From an uncultured Bacteroidota bacterium (GTDB lineage Bacteria > Bacteroidota > Bacteroidia > Bacteroidales > UBA12481), in contig CAINOB010000006.1 of assembly GCA_903851365.1 (NCBI GenBank), positions 1 to 35,983 of the forward strand: a DNA stretch of 35,983 nt. The letters are read 5' to 3'. The position numbers and the translations under genes were made by a program. Positions 15,651 through 25,077 of the stretch are shown in pieces. How positions within the stretch are numbered: position 1 is the first letter of the stretch; every line of letters starts with the position of its first letter. The notes under the pieces are model-generated. The model saw only the letters and a program-made list of their open reading frames with translations, was not told the DNA's origin and did not search any database.

Positions 15651-16340
15651 ATGAAAAAAGGCGCATCGGATGATAAAATCATCGCAACACTCAGCAGCAA
15701 ATCTGCATTAAAACAGCAGATTTATGACAATACCTGTGCAGCTTTCAAGCTGATGAAGGAGGAACTCTCCAGAATAACTGAGGACCTAAACAGCAAGATT
15801 GCCGGAGAAGATCCCAGAATTCAATTGTCTTTTGTTGATCATGGCGAGTTCACTGCTGAGCTCAAAGTTGCCGGAGACTTATTAATCTTTAGCATGCATT
15901 CCAATATTTTCCAGTTTGACCGTGATCATGAAATCTGGAAAACAGCTTATATCATGGAAGATTCGTCCGCTGGATATTCAGGAGTGATAAATATCTATAA
16001 CTTCCTTGCTGATTCTTTCAAGTATAATCGTAATGAGGACCTTGGCTATTTAGTGGCCCGCATATTCGTCAACAAAAACAACCACTTCTTTGTTCAGGGT
16101 AAACGCCAGTCCGGGTTCAACTATACTACCCTGGGAGCTAATGTTTTGGATCAGCATTATATAAGAAAAATCGTAAAAGCATCCATTCAGTATTGTCTGG
16201 ATTTCGATTTGCTGGTCCCACCGTATGATGCAGTTAAACTCATAACAGTCGGACAGGTTCACCAGAATATTTCAGATGCCAAGCAGAAAACCGGCAAACG
16301 TCTTGGGTTCCAGTTTAAGGTTGATGATGTAGACAAATAG
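15651..16340 (+). CDS. Conserved protein of unknown function
   Basis: A 229-residue soluble protein that I do not recognise beyond a feeling that it is shared among Bacteroidetes. It has an N-terminal helical part (about 1-55), a mixed alpha/beta middle with LKVAGDLLIFSMHSNIFQFD and SGVINIYNFLADSF, and a basic end. There is no signal peptide, no membrane segment and no familiar catalytic motif. The ATG at 15651 is preferred over an upstream start inside proS. Gaps of 10 nt to proS and 4 nt to tilS make co-transcription likely, so a link to tRNA metabolism is possible, but only by neighbourhood. Confidence 0.7.
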   Translation: MKKGASDDKIIATLSSKSALKQQIYDNTCAAFKLMKEELSRITEDLNSKIAGEDPRIQLSFVDHGEFTAELKVAGDLLIFSMHSNIFQFDRDHEIWKTAYIMEDSSAGYSGVINIYNFLADSFKYNRNEDLGYLVARIFVNKNNHFFVQGKRQSGFNYTTLGANVLDQHYIRKIVKASIQYCLDFDLLVPPYDAVKLITVGQVHQNISDAKQKTGKRLGFQFKVDDVDK

Positions 16341-16344
16341 AAAG

Positions 16345-17682
16345 ATGAAAGTTGATCTGATCGACCGGTTTATTAATTTTTCCAAAGCAAACAGTTTATT
16401 CGGTAATGATGATCAGATTATTGTTGCCTTAAGTGGTGGCGGGGATTCTGTAGCTCTTGTTGACCTATTTTCAAGACTAAACCAACCAATAATTCTTGCT
16501 CATTGCAATTTCAAGCTCAGAGATCTTGAATCAGATGAAGACGAAGAATTTGTTCGAAAAATATCAGTTGTATACGATCTTCCCTTACATATTACAGAAT
16601 TCAGAACCAGAGAATACTCTGTTAATAATGGCATTTCAATCGAGATGGCAGCGAGAGAATTGCGCTACGAGTGGTTCGAAAAAATCAGGATTGAAACCGG
16701 AAGTAGCTCAGTGGCAGTAGCTCATCACGCTGATGATTCCATTGAAACCATGTTCATCAACCTAATCCGGGGAACCGGTGTCCGGGGGTTGGCCGGAATT
16801 CAGCCCCATCAGGGACATATCATTCGGCCATTATTATTCACAAACCGGAATGAAATAACCGATTACCTGGATTTCAGGCATCTTGAATATCGACATGACT
16901 CGAGCAACCAGGACACCAAATATGTTAGAAACCGTATCAGGCAAATAATTCTTCCTGAAATAGAAAGGATCAACCCTTCTTTTCGGCAGGTTGTCCAGGA
17001 GGAACAGATACTATTCACTCAGGCTCAGGGAATTATTGATAGTTATACCAATTTAGTTACTGGGCAGGTATTTATTCAGGAAGTCGACCGGGCCAGAATC
17101 CTTATCAAGAGGCTGCTGGAGGAAAAATTTCCTGAAGCTATACTTTACGAAATCCTCCGCCCCTATGGTTTTAACGGCATTCAAATCAAGCAAATTCTTA
17201 TTGCTTGTGTATCGAATTGCGGAAAAGTCTTCTCCAGCAAAACGCATATACTTCTGATTGACCGAGATGAAATGATTCTTACTGATGGTTATCAACCATC
17301 TCAAGAACGATATTATTTCGATCCGGCTAAAATTGATGAGGACCTACCATTGAGATTTGAAAGCAGGATTGTTCATTCTTTGAATTATCAACCTGTGAGA
17401 AGTCCGGAAACAGCCTGTCTGGATTATGATAAGCTGGATTTACCACTAGTATTGCGGAGATGGGAGAACGGAGATTTCTTTTACCCATTTGGGATGAAGA
17501 ATTCAAAGAAGGTAAGTGATTTTTTTATAGATCAGAAAGTTAACCGCTTTGATAAGAGTCGGGTATGGATTTTAGCGAGTGGTGAAAAAATCGTATGGAT
17601 AGTAGGATATCGAATTGATAATCGTTATCGGGTAACCGATGAGACTAAGGAAATCCTTGAAATCAGGATATCCGAAGAGTAA
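16345..17682 (+). CDS. tilS: tRNA(Ile)-lysidine synthetase
   Basis: A 445-residue TilS, which attaches lysine to C34 of tRNA-Ile (CAU) using ATP so that it reads AUA. The N-terminal PP-loop ATPase shows SGGGDS at residues 30-35, then AHCNFKLRDLESDEDEEF, AHHADDSIETMFINLIRGTG and the RPLL...Y...DSSN...RNRIR series that is characteristic of the family. The C-terminal part (about 330-445) is the TilS C-terminal domain with RRWENGDFFYPFGM. Length is in the family range. It is the last gene of the proS unit; I see no clear terminator in the 133-nt gap to gldA. Confidence 0.95.
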   Translation: MKVDLIDRFINFSKANSLFGNDDQIIVALSGGGDSVALVDLFSRLNQPIILAHCNFKLRDLESDEDEEFVRKISVVYDLPLHITEFRTREYSVNNGISIEMAARELRYEWFEKIRIETGSSSVAVAHHADDSIETMFINLIRGTGVRGLAGIQPHQGHIIRPLLFTNRNEITDYLDFRHLEYRHDSSNQDTKYVRNRIRQIILPEIERINPSFRQVVQEEQILFTQAQGIIDSYTNLVTGQVFIQEVDRARILIKRLLEEKFPEAILYEILRPYGFNGIQIKQILIACVSNCGKVFSSKTHILLIDRDEMILTDGYQPSQERYYFDPAKIDEDLPLRFESRIVHSLNYQPVRSPETACLDYDKLDLPLVLRRWENGDFFYPFGMKNSKKVSDFFIDQKVNRFDKSRVWILASGEKIVWIVGYRIDNRYRVTDETKEILEIRISEE

Positions 17683-17815
17683 CAAACAAGCTTAAATGTG
17701 TCTCTACTGTTAATTTTCCTTAATGAGTATTAATTACCATTAATGATCTGTACTAAAACAGATGCGATTTGCTTCATTTGTATCTGATCTCAAAACCTTT
17801 TAAAACTTATATACC

Positions 17816-18745
17816 ATGGACATCATTGTTGAGAATCTCACAAAGATTTATGGAACGCAGCGAGCTGTGGACAATATTTCTTTCAAGGTTCATACTGGTG
17901 AAGTGCTCGGATTCCTGGGGCCTAACGGCGCAGGAAAAACGACAACAATGAAGGCAATAACTTCATATCTGATTCCTAATAGCGGCGATATTCATGTTGG
18001 TGAATTCAGTGTGATGGACCAACCTGAGGAAGTTAAGAAACGGATCGGTTATTTGCCTGAAAACAATCCTCTGTACAACGACATGCCGGTAATCGATTAT
18101 CTGCGCTTCGTGGCACAAATTCAAGGTATTGATAAAACGCGTATAACTGGCAGATTGCTGGAAATGGTGAAATTATGCGGACTGGAGGGTGAAAAGCATA
18201 AAAAAATCGGCGAGCTTTCAAAGGGTTATCGTCAACGGGTGGGACTTGCGCAAGCGCTGATCCATGATCCCGAAGTATTGATCCTTGATGAACCTACCGC
18301 AGGTTTGGACCCGAATCAAATTATCGAAATCAGGGACCTGATCAAGGCAATTGGCCGCGAGAAAACGGTTATACTGAGTTCGCATATTCTGGCAGAGGTA
18401 GAAGCCACCTGCGACCGAATACTGATCATTAATAAAGGGAGGATCGTTGCAGACGGAACTCCGGAAAATCTTAGAAAAAAGGCACAGGGTCAGGAAATGC
18501 TGAAACTTACGATTGAAGATGCGAGTAAAAATGAAGTCATTAAGGCTTTACAGAAAATTCCTGGTATTGATTGGGTAAATCCAATCAGCGGAACCGACAA
18601 CCGTTTCGAAGTTCAAAGCCGGCCCAACGTGAGCTCCAGAAGAGAAACATTTGATTTATGTGTTAAGAATGGCTGGGTTTTAACTGAAATGGTCGTTGTT
18701 GAGACCAAGCTGGAAGATATTTTCCATGAATTAACGATGAATTGA
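17816..18745 (+). CDS. gldA: ABC transporter ATP-binding protein, GldA type
   Basis: A 309-residue ATPase. Walker A is GPNGAGKTT (35-43), the Q-loop region is around YLPENNPLYNDMPV, the signature is LSKGYRQ (134-140), and Walker B is LILDEP (155-160) followed by the switch His in SSHILAEVE. A C-terminal extension of about 90 residues is typical of ABC-2 exporters. With GldF and GldG downstream it forms the Gld-type ABC system first described in Flavobacterium gliding. This set occurs in many non-gliding Bacteroidetes, and no other gliding genes are in the window, so motility should not be inferred. The 133-nt upstream gap holds no clear promoter by eye. Confidence 0.9.
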   Translation: MDIIVENLTKIYGTQRAVDNISFKVHTGEVLGFLGPNGAGKTTTMKAITSYLIPNSGDIHVGEFSVMDQPEEVKKRIGYLPENNPLYNDMPVIDYLRFVAQIQGIDKTRITGRLLEMVKLCGLEGEKHKKIGELSKGYRQRVGLAQALIHDPEVLILDEPTAGLDPNQIIEIRDLIKAIGREKTVILSSHILAEVEATCDRILIINKGRIVADGTPENLRKKAQGQEMLKLTIEDASKNEVIKALQKIPGIDWVNPISGTDNRFEVQSRPNVSSRRETFDLCVKNGWVLTEMVVVETKLEDIFHELTMN

Positions 18746-18768
18746 AAAACTATTAAACATCCGTTAAA

Positions 18769-19488
18769 ATGAAAGAAATCTGGATAATTGCACGCCGTGA
18801 ATTGAATGCATTTTTCAATTCCCTGATGGCATATATACTGCTGATTGCCTTTTTAGGATTCAGCGGCTTTTTTACCTGGATATCCGGCGCTGATGTGTTT
18901 ATGGTCGGCCAGGCTAACATGCAATCGTTTTTTGGAATAGCCTATTGGTCCCTATTCTTCTTTATTCCGGCAATGACGATGGGATTACTCTCTGAAGAAA
19001 CTCGTTCAGGAACCATTGAATTACTCCTGACTAAACCAATTAACGACTGGCAGGTAATTATTGGCAAGTTCCTGTCAACATTGGTACTGGTTTGCATTGC
19101 GCTGGCATTCACGCTACCCTATTATATTACTATTGCCACACTGGGTCCACTGGACCACGGTTCAGTCTGGACCGGTTATCTTGGACTTATTCTGATGTCG
19201 GCGTCTTATATTGGTATTGGGATTTTTGCAAGCAGCCTATCAAAGAATCAGATTGTTGCCTTTCTGGTCGCGCTTCTGATCGGCATTTTCTTCCATATTA
19301 TATTTGGTGTTCTGGCGGGCAATTTCACCGGATTTCTCGGTGGAATCTTCACTTATCTCAACCTGAATACGCATTTTGAGTCAATCAGCCGTGGGGTTAT
19401 TGATACCAAGGACTTGATTTACTTTTTCAGTTTGATTGCTTTATCGCTGATTTTAGCTGAAATCATGTTAACCAGGAGACGGTTCTAA
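18769..19488 (+). CDS. gldF: ABC-2 type permease, GldF type
   Basis: A 239-residue membrane protein with six hydrophobic segments (about 15-38, 55-76, 100-125, 135-158, 168-192 and 215-233), as in ABC-2 permeases. The EETRSGTIELLLTKPI loop is the conserved cytosolic coupling segment of this family. It lies 23 nt after gldA and 18 nt before gldG, so the three form one transporter unit in the inner membrane. The substrate of this transporter class is unknown. Confidence 0.9.
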   Translation: MKEIWIIARRELNAFFNSLMAYILLIAFLGFSGFFTWISGADVFMVGQANMQSFFGIAYWSLFFFIPAMTMGLLSEETRSGTIELLLTKPINDWQVIIGKFLSTLVLVCIALAFTLPYYITIATLGPLDHGSVWTGYLGLILMSASYIGIGIFASSLSKNQIVAFLVALLIGIFFHIIFGVLAGNFTGFLGGIFTYLNLNTHFESISRGVIDTKDLIYFFSLIALSLILAEIMLTRRRF

Positions 19489-19506
19489 TTCTAAATCAGG
19501 AAAATT

Positions 19507-21015
19507 ATGAAAAAGACAACAACCTATATATTAATTGCACTGGGCATTCTGGTGCTGGTTAACGTACTTTCCGACAATTTCTTCCTACGGATGGACCTTA
19601 CTTCAGATAATAGGTACACCCTAAGTCAGGCAACGAAAAACATTATCCGTAACCTCAAAGAACCTGTTACCGTAACAGCCTATTTCAGCAATAATATTCC
19701 CTCTGAACTGGCAAAGACCAAAAGAGACTTCAAGGAAATGCTGATTGAATTCAACAACATTTCGAAAGGCCAGGTTGTATATGAATTTATTGATCCCAGT
19801 GCAGATCAGGCCACGGAGCAAAAAGCCATGTCCGCCGGGATTCAGCCGGTGATTGCAAATATCAGGGAAAAAGATCAGGTTAAGCAACAGAAAGTATACC
19901 TGGGAGCGGTAGTATCGATGGGTGATGAATCAGACAAGATTCCATTCATGCAACCGGGAGCGGCCATGGAATATGCGCTTGCCTCAGCTATTAAAAAGAT
20001 TTCCGTTATCAATAAACCTGCAATTGGTATTATTCAAGGACACGGAGAACCGGGTATCGCTGCTATGTCGCAAGCCTATACTGCTCTAAATGTTTTATAC
20101 GAAGTTGAACCCGTTTTCATTACTGATACTGCAAAGAATTTGCTGAAGTTTAAGACCATCGCGCTTATTGCTCCAAAAGACACGATTCCTCTGTCGCACC
20201 TTGCTCAGCTTGATGAGTATCTTGCGCAGGGCGGAAAACTCTATATTGGGATTAACCGTGTTGAAGGCAATCTGTCTGTTCAAAGGGGTGTGGTCGTGAA
20301 TACTGGTCTGGAAACCTGGCTGGCAAGCAAAGGATTAGTTGTTGAAAGCAATTTCGTTGTTGATAGCCGCTGTGCAAATATCAATGTCAGACAACAGCAG
20401 GGTATGTTCACGTATAATACTGCTGTTAAATTTCCTTATCTCCCGATCATAACCAAGTTTGCAAACCATCCTATTACCAAAGGTCTGGAATCAGTGATCC
20501 TGCCTTTTGCCAGTACCATCACTTATACAGGAGATGCCTCTAAAACTTTTGTTCCTATTGCCCAAACCTCGGAACAATCAGGAACTCAGGCTGCCCCGGT
20601 ATATTTTGACGTTAGCAAGCAATGGGGACCTGCTGATTTTCCAATGAAAGCATTAACCGTTGGAGGTGTTCTGACAGGTAAAATCTCAGGCCAGAACCAA
20701 TCGACCATTGTTATTTTCGGGGATGGTGACTTTGCTGTAAACGGTGAAGGAGAAAACGTTCGTCAACAATCGGCCGACAATATCAGTCTGATGGTTAACT
20801 CTATCGATTACCTGTCGGATGATACCGGACTTATTGAATTGAGAACAAAAGGAGTAACTAACAGGCCACTTAAGCAAATTGAGGATGGCAAGAGGGCTTT
20901 TCTGAAGTATTTCAACTTCTTGTTGCCATTGCTCCTGGTGGTATTTTATGGAATTTTCAGGACTCAGTATAACCGGAATCTGAGGAATAAAAGAATGGAG
21001 GAAGGTCATGTCTAA
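19507..21015 (+). CDS. gldG: GldG-type ABC transporter auxiliary protein
   Basis: A 502-residue protein with one N-terminal membrane segment (about 5-22) and one near the C-terminus (about 475-490), with a large extracytoplasmic domain between them. MDLTSDNRYTLSQATKNIIRNLKEPVTVTAYFS is the conserved opening of the GldG/ABC_transp_aux family (shown here by its key LTSDNRYTLS part), and GIIQGHGEPG is the conserved motif of the glutamine-amidotransferase-like fold it contains. It acts with GldA and GldF; its exact job is unknown. The stop overlaps the next gene by 8 nt. Confidence 0.9.
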   Translation: MKKTTTYILIALGILVLVNVLSDNFFLRMDLTSDNRYTLSQATKNIIRNLKEPVTVTAYFSNNIPSELAKTKRDFKEMLIEFNNISKGQVVYEFIDPSADQATEQKAMSAGIQPVIANIREKDQVKQQKVYLGAVVSMGDESDKIPFMQPGAAMEYALASAIKKISVINKPAIGIIQGHGEPGIAAMSQAYTALNVLYEVEPVFITDTAKNLLKFKTIALIAPKDTIPLSHLAQLDEYLAQGGKLYIGINRVEGNLSVQRGVVVNTGLETWLASKGLVVESNFVVDSRCANINVRQQQGMFTYNTAVKFPYLPIITKFANHPITKGLESVILPFASTITYTGDASKTFVPIAQTSEQSGTQAAPVYFDVSKQWGPADFPMKALTVGGVLTGKISGQNQSTIVIFGDGDFAVNGEGENVRQQSADNISLMVNSIDYLSDDTGLIELRTKGVTNRPLKQIEDGKRAFLKYFNFLLPLLLVVFYGIFRTQYNRNLRNKRMEEGHV

Positions 21016-21955
21016 GAAAAAGAATAACCGGGTTTTATTGATTGTATTTGTTGTTCTTCTGGTTGCTGCCGGGGCAAATCAATTAATCAAATCATCTAAA
21101 GGAGAACGGTCGTTCCGTAAGGATATCGTTGAAATGCAGGCCAACGATATTAAGAAAATCACAATTTTTCCAAAAAATTCCGGCAACCGTGACGTCGAAG
21201 TTTATAAGGTGGACACTGTTTGGAAACTTAAATTCGATGGAAAATTGTTCGCCGCGGATCAGGAAATGATAAAAGGTATTGTTGATGAACTGGCCAATAT
21301 GAAACCTGATCGGCTCGTTGCTAACAAGAGTAATCTTTGGAAAGATTACGATATTACAGATTCATTGGGTGTTAAAGTCATCGTTTATAGCGATAAGAAT
21401 AAGAAAACTGAATTAACGCTCGGACGATTTGCCTACAATCAGGATACCCGTAAACCGACAACCTTTGTCAGGGTGAACAATGAAAAAGAAGTCTATGCAG
21501 TTGAAGGCTACCTGAGCATGACCTTTAACCGTGAAATAAACAGTTTGAGGGATAAGAATATTTTCAGGGGTAACCAGAACGATCTGACCAGGATTAGTTT
21601 TAGTTATCCGGCTGACAGCTCCTATACGCTGACAAAAGAAGGTAACAAATGGTTACTTGATGGTGCAGCTGTCGATTCCACCAGGATGGCAGGGTATTTG
21701 AATTCCGTGTCCTATTTGGTTGGAACTGATTTCAGGGATGATTTTATTCCTGCATCCGTGCCTGAAAGTTACAAGGTGGTGCTGAACGGAGTGAATATGA
21801 AACCTGTTGAGATTCGGGCTTTCATGGATGCAAAGGGCGTAATTCTTAACTCGAGCGAAAACAGCACGAGTTATTTATCCGGTGATAAACCTGCGATTTC
21901 AAAGATGATCTTTCAGAGTAAAAACTACTTTTTCGGGGCCAAAACACCGAAATGA
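21008..21955 (+). CDS. DUF4340 domain-containing protein
   Basis: A 315-residue protein with an N-terminal membrane anchor (about 8-25) and an extracytoplasmic region with repeated beta-rich units of the DUF4340 type: VYKVDTVWKLKFDG and DGAAVDSTRMAGYLNSVSYL are the recurring 'value, then compare' units. DUF4340 proteins often follow GldG-like genes, and the 8-nt overlap with gldG here supports a joint role with the GldAFG transporter. Biochemistry is unknown. The stop codon overlaps the nth start by 4 nt (ATGA). Confidence 0.85.
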   Translation: MSKKKNNRVLLIVFVVLLVAAGANQLIKSSKGERSFRKDIVEMQANDIKKITIFPKNSGNRDVEVYKVDTVWKLKFDGKLFAADQEMIKGIVDELANMKPDRLVANKSNLWKDYDITDSLGVKVIVYSDKNKKTELTLGRFAYNQDTRKPTTFVRVNNEKEVYAVEGYLSMTFNREINSLRDKNIFRGNQNDLTRISFSYPADSSYTLTKEGNKWLLDGAAVDSTRMAGYLNSVSYLVGTDFRDDFIPASVPESYKVVLNGVNMKPVEIRAFMDAKGVILNSSENSTSYLSGDKPAISKMIFQSKNYFFGAKTPK

Positions 21956-22608
21956 CGACTGAGGAAAGGTACAGCTACGTTATAGATTGGTTCAGGGAAA
22001 ACCGGCCGGTCGCAGAAACAGAGCTCAAACATGGTAATCCCTATCAGTTAATGGTAGCGGTGATTTTATCAGCCCAATGCACGGATAAAAGGGTAAATAT
22101 TATAACGCCGACATTTTACAACAGGTTTCCAACAGTAGAAGCACTTGCCTCAGCGAGCCGTGAAGAAGTATTCGAGCTGGTCAGGACATGTTCCTATCCA
22201 AACAGCAAAGCTCTGCATCTGATTGAGGCATCAAAGAAAATTGTTAATGATTTCGGAGGCAAGCTTCCCCAGGAAGTGGATGATTTAATGACAATACCTG
22301 GGATTGGCAGAAAAACTGCCAATGTAATTGCGGCCGTAGCTTTTAATAAAGAAGCATTAGCAGTCGACACACATGTCTTCAGAGTCTCAGCGAGAATCGG
22401 ATTGACATTGGGAGCGAAAACACCTCTTGAAACCGAAAAGCAACTAACCAGCCATATCCCCGGAGAGCTACATTCGATAGCACATCACTGGCTTATTTTG
22501 CATGGCCGGTATGTTTGCCAGGCGAGAAAACCAAAATGCCAGGAGTGCGGATTGAGTGCATACTGCCTTTACTTTTCGGAATCAGCTGCAGGTTTATCCG
22601 GCTTGTAA
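21952..22608 (+). CDS. nth: Endonuclease III (DNA glycosylase/AP lyase)
   Basis: A 218-residue bifunctional glycosylase of base-excision repair that removes oxidised pyrimidines. The helix-hairpin-helix is IPGIGRKTANV with the catalytic Lys, followed by the catalytic Asp in VDTHVFRVSARIG. The [4Fe-4S] cysteines are at the C-terminus with C-X6-C-X2-C-X5-C spacing, exactly the family pattern. It is translationally coupled to the DUF4340 gene by a 4-nt overlap. Its last 40 bases overlap the 3' end of the convergent argH gene, with no terminator visible in either direction. Confidence 0.96.
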   Translation: MTTEERYSYVIDWFRENRPVAETELKHGNPYQLMVAVILSAQCTDKRVNIITPTFYNRFPTVEALASASREEVFELVRTCSYPNSKALHLIEASKKIVNDFGGKLPQEVDDLMTIPGIGRKTANVIAAVAFNKEALAVDTHVFRVSARIGLTLGAKTPLETEKQLTSHIPGELHSIAHHWLILHGRYVCQARKPKCQECGLSAYCLYFSESAAGLSGL

Positions 22609-23777
22609 ATCTGGGAGATCTGACGATAAGCATCACGGAAAGGCATTCCTGAGTTTACCAGTTCCATGACTTTTTGGACTGAAAGTAATTCTGCAGTCAT
22701 GGCTGAATGGAGGTTATCCGAATTTACAGATAATCCACTAAGCAATACCAGGCTTGCTTCGAGAACATCACGGCAGGTTTTCAGCCCTTTCATTAGTGGT
22801 TCCTTTGTGTACTGCAGATCCCTGTGATAACCCGAGATCAGGTTTGCTGGAATCATTTTCAGTTGATATTCATATCCTGCAACCTGGTGATAGGAAGCTC
22901 TGATCAGTTCAAGAACGTCTGGATTTTTCTTATGCGGCATTATCGATGAACCTGTAACCATAGTTGGATCCAGGTTAAAATAGCCCAAATCAGGAATGGT
23001 AAAAAATATAAGGTCAGAGGCCCATTTATTCAGGTCATACAAAATCATCAGGCAATCATTCAATATTCTCGATTCGAACTTTCCCCGGCTATTCTGAGCA
23101 TACATAGGATTTTCCATAATTCGGGAAAATCCCATTAAATCCGTGGTAGTCTGACGATTAAGTGGTAGCGGAACCCCGTATCCTGCGCCTGTTCCGAGCG
23201 GATTCTGATCAATCAATTCGAATGTACATTCCAATAGTTTTACATCATCAAGCAGGGCATCGTGAAAAGACATCGCCCAATCCTTGACAGTAAAAGGCAT
23301 GGCTTTTCTTGTATGAGTGTAACCTGGCAAAGGAATGCCTGCATTCGCGAGGGCAAACTTCTGCAAGGAATCGGCCATTTTTTTCGCTAATTGAATAAGT
23401 TCTTCAATCGCAAATTTCTCAAACAGTCTTATAGCAGTTAAAACCTGATCATTTCTTGACCGGCCGGTATGCACCTTTTTGCCAGCACTTCCAAGCCGGC
23501 CGGTCAGAAATTCTTCAATTGCAGAATGGCCATCCTCCTGATTCGGCTGAATTCGGAATTGTCCGCTACTATGCAGATTAATAATATCGTTAAGCGCAGC
23601 TATGAGTTTTCCAGTTTCATCGGCATCCAAAATCCCGATTTCCTGCAACATAGTAACGTGAGCAATGGTAGCCATACAATCAAACGGGATCAATTCCTGA
23701 TCAAGCACGGGGTCGTTGCCGATGGTAAAGGCTTCGATCCGCGCATCCATTGAATCAGCAGTTTGCCAAAGTTTCAT
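22569..23777 (-). CDS. argH: Argininosuccinate lyase
   Basis: A 402-residue member of the fumarase/aspartase superfamily that splits argininosuccinate to arginine and fumarate, the last step of arginine synthesis. Conserved blocks: VHTGRSRNDQV, LPGYTHTRKAMP (the usual Gln after THT/THL is replaced here by Arg), NPLGTGAGYG, and the signature GSSIMPHKKNPD carrying the flexible-loop Ser. It is shorter than typical enzymes (about 440-460), because it ends soon after the FRDAYRQI segment. This short tail coincides with the overlap with nth. It starts 7 nt after argG and is expected to be in the argR-argG-argH unit. Confidence 0.94.
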   Translation of the reverse strand: MKLWQTADSMDARIEAFTIGNDPVLDQELIPFDCMATIAHVTMLQEIGILDADETGKLIAALNDIINLHSSGQFRIQPNQEDGHSAIEEFLTGRLGSAGKKVHTGRSRNDQVLTAIRLFEKFAIEELIQLAKKMADSLQKFALANAGIPLPGYTHTRKAMPFTVKDWAMSFHDALLDDVKLLECTFELIDQNPLGTGAGYGVPLPLNRQTTTDLMGFSRIMENPMYAQNSRGKFESRILNDCLMILYDLNKWASDLIFFTIPDLGYFNLDPTMVTGSSIMPHKKNPDVLELIRASYHQVAGYEYQLKMIPANLISGYHRDLQYTKEPLMKGLKTCRDVLEASLVLLSGLSVNSDNLHSAMTAELLSVQKVMELVNSGMPFRDAYRQISQIYKPDKPAADSEK

Positions 23778-23784
23778 ATCCGGA

Positions 23785-25041
23785 TTATTTAAGAATACCT
23801 GGACGCCACTGGTAAGGCTGTTTTTTGCGCAAAACCAGGTAGTGAGCCTTCAGACGGATGGCATTAATATTAATGAACCCCCTGCTGTCGGTCGCATCAA
23901 ACCCACCTTCCACATCCATAGATGACAAATCCTGATCATACAGACTTACCGGAGACTCGCGATATACCGGCATAGCATTTCCCTTATAAAGTGAAACAAC
24001 TACTGTACCAGTTATCTGTTCCTGGCTCTTATTAAAGGCCGCCATAAGGAAATCCATTTCAGGGGAGAACCAGAGACCATTGTAGATCAACTCAGAGAAT
24101 TTAGGAATGAGCATATCTCTCAGGTGCATTACTTCCTTGTCCATAGCAACCCCCTCAAGATCGCGGTGTGCCGCCCAAAGCAGGTATCCGCCAGGTGTTT
24201 CATAGATACCTCTGGATTTAATACCGATAAAGCGGTTCTCAACCAAATCGATGCGGCCAATCCCGTTGACACCAGCGATATGGTTGGCATACATGAAGAT
24301 CTCCATGGCATTTGTTTTTTCGATGCCATCGTCAAGATTCTTTATCCTGACCGGAGTACCATTCTGGAACTCGATTTCTACCATGGTTTCCTTATCCGGA
24401 GCCATCATAGGTGACAAAGTTTTTGAATACACATGCTCAGGGCATCTCTCGGAAGGATTCTCAAGGATACCAGCTTCGTGGCTGATATGCATTAGGTTTT
24501 CATCCTCACTGTAACTTTTTGCTACTGTCTGTTTAATCGGGATGTTATACAATTCAGCATAGCGAATCATATCGGTCCTTCCTTTGAATTCGCTAAGCCA
24601 TTCCGGGTCCTTCCAGGGTGCTATAATTTTAGCTTCAGGAAATAGTGCATAATAGGCAAACTCAAACCTGACCTGGTCATTACCTTTACCTGTTGCGCCA
24701 TGTGCAAGGTAGGTACAACCCTCCTTTTTAGCAATTTCAACCTGGCGTTTTGCAATGAGCGGGCGGGCAATTGCGGTACCCAGTAAATATCTTCCTTCGT
24801 ATAGCGCATTCCCACGCAGAGCCGGGAAAATATAATCGACCACCAATTCACTTTTCAAATCTTCGACAAAAACTTTGTAAGCACCTAAAGCTAAAGCTTT
24901 CGCCTCTACCTCCCTGAAATTGTCGTCCTGACCAACGTCAGCAACATAACAAATCACCTGATACCCCTTGTTGATCAGCCATTTAAGTATAACTGAGGTA
25001 TCCAATCCCCCGCTATAGGCCAATACTACTTTCTTCTTCAT
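23785..25041 (-). CDS. argG: Argininosuccinate synthase
   Basis: A 418-residue enzyme that joins citrulline and aspartate with ATP. The N-type ATP-pyrophosphatase loop AYSGGLDTS is at residues 8-16, followed by the [15 protein letters not shown] block that binds citrulline and aspartate, and the [17 protein letters not shown] block. ATG 25041 ([12 protein letters not shown]) is chosen; four more residues are possible from 25053. It lies 36 nt after argR, with an ARG-box-like palindrome (25057-25074) in this gap, and 7 nt before argH. The C-terminal part is of normal length. Confidence 0.96.
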   Translation of the reverse strand: MKKKVVLAYSGGLDTSVILKWLINKGYQVICYVADVGQDDNFREVEAKALALGAYKVFVEDLKSELVVDYIFPALRGNALYEGRYLLGTAIARPLIAKRQVEIAKKEGCTYLAHGATGKGNDQVRFEFAYYALFPEAKIIAPWKDPEWLSEFKGRTDMIRYAELYNIPIKQTVAKSYSEDENLMHISHEAGILENPSERCPEHVYSKTLSPMMAPDKETMVEIEFQNGTPVRIKNLDDGIEKTNAMEIFMYANHIAGVNGIGRIDLVENRFIGIKSRGIYETPGGYLLWAAHRDLEGVAMDKEVMHLRDMLIPKFSELIYNGLWFSPEMDFLMAAFNKSQEQITGTVVVSLYKGNAMPVYRESPVSLYDQDLSSMDVEGGFDATDSRGFININAIRLKAHYLVLRKKQPYQWRPGILK

Positions 25042-25056
25042 TGTATTAATCATTAT

Positions 25057-25074
25057 ATTGTATAATTATTCAAT
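25057..25074 (-). promoter_or_regulatory. ARG box upstream of argG
   Basis: ATTGTATAATTATTCAAT (25057-25074) is a near-perfect 18-bp palindrome resembling the ArgR operator known from E. coli (TGAAT-AATT-ATTCA type). Its core TGTATAATTATTCA agrees at all but one position with the box in the argR promoter. It lies about 16 nt before the argG start codon in the 36-nt argR-argG gap. Confidence 0.75.
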
Positions 25075-25077
25075 TAC

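Noticed and set aside
17816-21955. Gliding motility locus
   Set aside because: GldA, GldF and GldG plus DUF4340 alone are widespread in non-gliding Bacteroidetes; no GldB, GldJ-N or SprA genes are in the window.
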